Source: JAAELZ01 sp965209105
GTDB taxonomy: Bacteria; Pseudomonadota; Gammaproteobacteria; Arenicellales; Poriferihabitantaceae
DNA: 34,453 bases
Direction of reading: 5' to 3'
NCBI GenBank assembly: GCA_965209105.1
Contig: CBDBQB010000004.1
Coordinates: 1-34,453, forward strand
Part shown: positions 32,361 to 34,453 of the stretch, piece by piece
Position numbering within the stretch: position 1 is the stretch's first letter
How the letters are laid out: the number at the start of each line of letters is the position of its first letter
The notes under the pieces: generated by a model
Databases searched by the model: none
The model's input: the letters and a program-made list of their open reading frames with translations, nothing else
What the model was told of the DNA's origin: nothing
Made by a program: the position numbers and the translations under genes

Positions 32361-34079
32361 ATGGAAAGTATCAATATCGACAACGAATTACTGCTGCCGC
32401 AGCTCTCCTCAGGCTGGAAGATAAATACCAAAGACGGCGCGTCAACGCTCGATAACCGCGGCTTAAAAGAACGCTTTGAGATCAATGCGATCACTGCCAT
32501 GATTTTAGCCAATTGTGATGGTGTGAAGAACTTATCAACCGTGGTTGAGGCACTCTGTGAGCAATTTCCGGCGGCAAAAGAAGATATTCCAGCAGATGTC
32601 GAGACCGTACTGAGGGATTTGCACCATGCGAAGGTCGTAAAATTTACCCCATCATTGCCGCAAACTATATTTAGTGTTCAAGATAAGACCCCGCCGCATA
32701 AAAAACACAAATTATGCATCGGCATGGCGACTTATGATGATTACGATGGGGTGTATTTTTCGGTTCAAGCGATCCGCTTATATCATCCCGAAATTCTCGA
32801 AGATACCGAAATAATCGTGATCGATAATCACCCCGATGGGCCCTGTGGAGAGGCGCTAAAAAATTTAGGCAATTGGGTTCAAAGTTATCGCTATATACCG
32901 TGTGAGGATATCAAAGGAACGGCGGTGCGCGATTTTATCTTTCGCGAAGCGAATGCGGATTATGTGATGTGTATGGATTCGCATGTGTTTGTTCAGTCCG
33001 GCGCGATCAAACAACTCTTGGATTATTTTGAGGCGAATCCTAAAACTCCGGATTTTTTGCAAGGCCCGCTTATCAGCGACAATATGACGGGCCTGTCAAC
33101 GCACTTTAAACCCGAATGGAGCCAAGGGATGTATGGCACATGGGGCTATGATGATCGAGCTTCGGAATCTCATAACGACCCTTTTGAAATTCCAATGCAA
33201 GGGCTAGGCTTGTTTGCCTGCCGACGAGATGCGTGGCAGGGCTTTAATCCGAGGTTTTCAGGCTTTGGCGGAGAAGAAGGGTATATTCACGAGAAGTTCC
33301 GCCAAGCGGGTGCGCGTACATTGTGCTTACCTTTTTTACGCTGGCTGCATCGGTTTAACCGTCCGATGGGCACTCGTTACAAAGTAAGTTGGGATGATCG
33401 AATACGCAATTACATGATTGGCCACCATGAGCTTGGCCTTGATACGACAGATATAGTCCAACATTTCAATTCGCATCTCAACGAAAAAAGCACGGCTAAG
33501 ATGGTGGCGGTCGTGCAAGCTGAAATTGATCATCCGTTTTATATCTTTGATTCTATCGTGTGTATGGAGTCTCCCAAAGATCAAACGTCTGGCTCGTGGC
33601 CTGAGATTCAGCGTGCTTTGGATAAGTTTGGGGTGAGTAAGCGAGTGAGTTTCGTTTTAATGGATTCAGATTTAGAAGTCGATCTCGCTCGACTCGTCGC
33701 TTTAAGAAAGATCATTCAATCGGCGCAGGAAAGCCGCCACCAAAGCGTACTCATATTTGAACAAGATACGCCGCCAAAATATGCCATTGACGAAGTGCTT
33801 ATCAACGCGCTCGATGCGCTAGACAACGTATCATGGCAGACCTTTTATTTAGGGAGTGCTGAGAAAACAAAGACTAATTCGCAGAGCAAGGTGTTGTTGG
33901 AAGTGGCAAAAGGCAAGGCGTCGCAGGGTGTCGCGTTTCATCATAGTGTGTATGAACACTTACTCAAGGCGCTCCCGGAGAAGACTGAAGCGTTAAATGC
34001 TTGGTTAGAACAAGGCAATACTGTTGATGCGCTGCTTATCAATGAATTGGGCTCGTGCCTAACGAAGGCTTCGGCTTAG
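32361..34079 (+). CDS. PqqD-domain glycosyltransferase: PqqD + GT-A (GT2/GT27-like) + GT25-like
   Basis: A 572-aa fusion. Residues about 1-100 form a PqqD-like winged helix (RFEINAITAMILANCDGVKN, then ALCEQFP, DVETVLRDLH), the fold used as a RiPP recognition element. Residues 115-375 form a GT-A glycosyltransferase. It starts KLCIGMATYDDYDGVYFSVQ, carries a DxH metal motif (D206-S-H208) and has GFGGEEGYIHEKFRQAG (301-317). The last resembles the GGE acceptor loop of polypeptide GalNAc- and galactosyltransferases. Residues about 415-560 resemble GT25 enzymes, with SVLIFEQDTPP where LEDD is usual and WQTFYLG after it. There is no signal peptide, so it is cytoplasmic. It follows the FAD oxidoreductase by 20 bp. 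Glycosylation of a peptide or protein is inferred from the PqqD domain; no precursor peptide was found nearby. Confidence 0.82.
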   Translation: MESINIDNELLLPQLSSGWKINTKDGASTLDNRGLKERFEINAITAMILANCDGVKNLSTVVEALCEQFPAAKEDIPADVETVLRDLHHAKVVKFTPSLPQTIFSVQDKTPPHKKHKLCIGMATYDDYDGVYFSVQAIRLYHPEILEDTEIIVIDNHPDGPCGEALKNLGNWVQSYRYIPCEDIKGTAVRDFIFREANADYVMCMDSHVFVQSGAIKQLLDYFEANPKTPDFLQGPLISDNMTGLSTHFKPEWSQGMYGTWGYDDRASESHNDPFEIPMQGLGLFACRRDAWQGFNPRFSGFGGEEGYIHEKFRQAGARTLCLPFLRWLHRFNRPMGTRYKVSWDDRIRNYMIGHHELGLDTTDIVQHFNSHLNEKSTAKMVAVVQAEIDHPFYIFDSIVCMESPKDQTSGSWPEIQRALDKFGVSKRVSFVLMDSDLEVDLARLVALRKIIQSAQESRHQSVLIFEQDTPPKYAIDEVLINALDALDNVSWQTFYLGSAEKTKTNSQSKVLLEVAKGKASQGVAFHHSVYEHLLKALPEKTEALNAWLEQGNTVDALLINELGSCLTKASA

Positions 34080-34152
34080 CTCATTTCTTTTGAGTTTGTG
34101 CTACCGAGCTGATTGAATATAGTAAACCAGTGTCACAGATGCCCAGCCTAAT

Positions 34153-34453
34153 ATGACAAAAATTGAGTTTCCTAATGGTCTAAGGAGCGAGACTTTTCTC
34201 AAGCAATACTGGCAGAAAAAACCGCTTTATATGCCGAATGCTTGGCAGAATTTCGTCAATCCGATCAGTGCTGACGAACTCGCTGGTATTGCAATGGAGG
34301 CGCAAATCCCATCACGCATTATCGAACAGCACAGCGCCAATAAATGGTCGATTCGACAAGGGCCATTTAAAGAACAAGATTTTACAGCGTTAGCAGACAG
34401 TACTTGGTCTTTGTTGGTCACGGATGTCGAAAAACATCTGCCTGATATGATGA
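34153..34453 (+). CDS. roxA: 50S ribosomal protein L16 3-hydroxylase (cupin), N-terminal part
   Basis: An open frame of 100 residues from ATG 34153 to the window edge. FLKQYWQKKPLYMPNAW, then FVNPISADELAGIAMEA, SRIIEQHSANKWSIRQGPF and STWSLLVTDVEKHLPDM, closely follow the start of RoxA/YcfD. That enzyme is a JmjC-type 2-oxoglutarate/Fe(II) oxygenase that hydroxylates an arginine of ribosomal protein L16. The HxD...H iron ligands lie beyond the window. It starts 73 bp after the glycosyltransferase with no clear ribosome site, and is probably a housekeeping gene unrelated to it. Confidence 0.9.
   Translation, partial: MTKIEFPNGLRSETFLKQYWQKKPLYMPNAWQNFVNPISADELAGIAMEAQIPSRIIEQHSANKWSIRQGPFKEQDFTALADSTWSLLVTDVEKHLPDMM

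Noticed and set aside
1..34453. CRISPR arrays, autonomous insertion sequences, integrases, attachment sites
   Set aside because: No regularly spaced repeats and no transposase or integrase motifs were seen on either strand; the only mobile-type element is the non-autonomous one in dacA.

Overview
The window looks like a moderate-GC gammaproteobacterial chromosome segment. It carries the mreBCD / mrdA-rodA / mltB-rlpA-dacA-ybeD-lipB cell-wall block, lptD-surA, ubiK-comM and glnD-map, with protein sequences closest in character to marine gammaproteobacteria. No genus can be named from the sequence alone. No CRISPR array, prophage or autonomous transposase was found.

Region 1 (1-6018, minus strand) holds, in transcription order, xthA, yciA, map, glnD, amgK and the start of pepN. 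Region 2 (6273-10960) has a plus-strand membrane protein of unknown function facing a minus-strand run of gatC-gatA-gatB, tRNA-Arg(UCG) and yceF (Maf-type pyrophosphatase). Region 3 (11384-21411, plus) is a nearly continuous elongasome cluster, mreB-mreC-mreD-mrdA-rodA-mltB-rlpA-dacA-ybeD-lipB. It combines rod-shape control, peptidoglycan synthesis and trimming, and lipoylation. dacA is interrupted in its signal-peptide coding region by a 272-bp palindromic element with a TTAA target duplication. The insertion keeps the reading frame, adding exactly 92 codons.

Region 4 (21357-27716) has a frameshifted murU (minus) divergent from lptD-surA-ubiK-comM (plus). AmgK (281-1297) and MurU are consecutive enzymes of the MurNAc recycling shortcut to UDP-MurNAc, but here their genes lie about 20 kb apart.

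Region 5 (27717-34453) is accessory. It contains a decayed NAD(P)-binding oxidoreductase pseudogene with three frameshifts and a small conserved 64-aa protein with its own terminator. These are followed by a tight three-gene set: a secreted CAP-domain protein with 34-residue cysteine repeats, a PuuB/DAO-type FAD oxidoreductase with one frameshift, and a PqqD-domain glycosyltransferase with two catalytic-looking domains. The window ends in roxA (ribosomal protein L16 hydroxylase), which is cut off by the window edge.

The main novelties are the in-frame TTAA palindromic element in dacA and the PqqD-GT-GT25-like fusion with its partners. Five single-base frameshifts in three genes (murU, the oxidoreductase pseudogene, the FAD oxidoreductase) need confirmation against reads.
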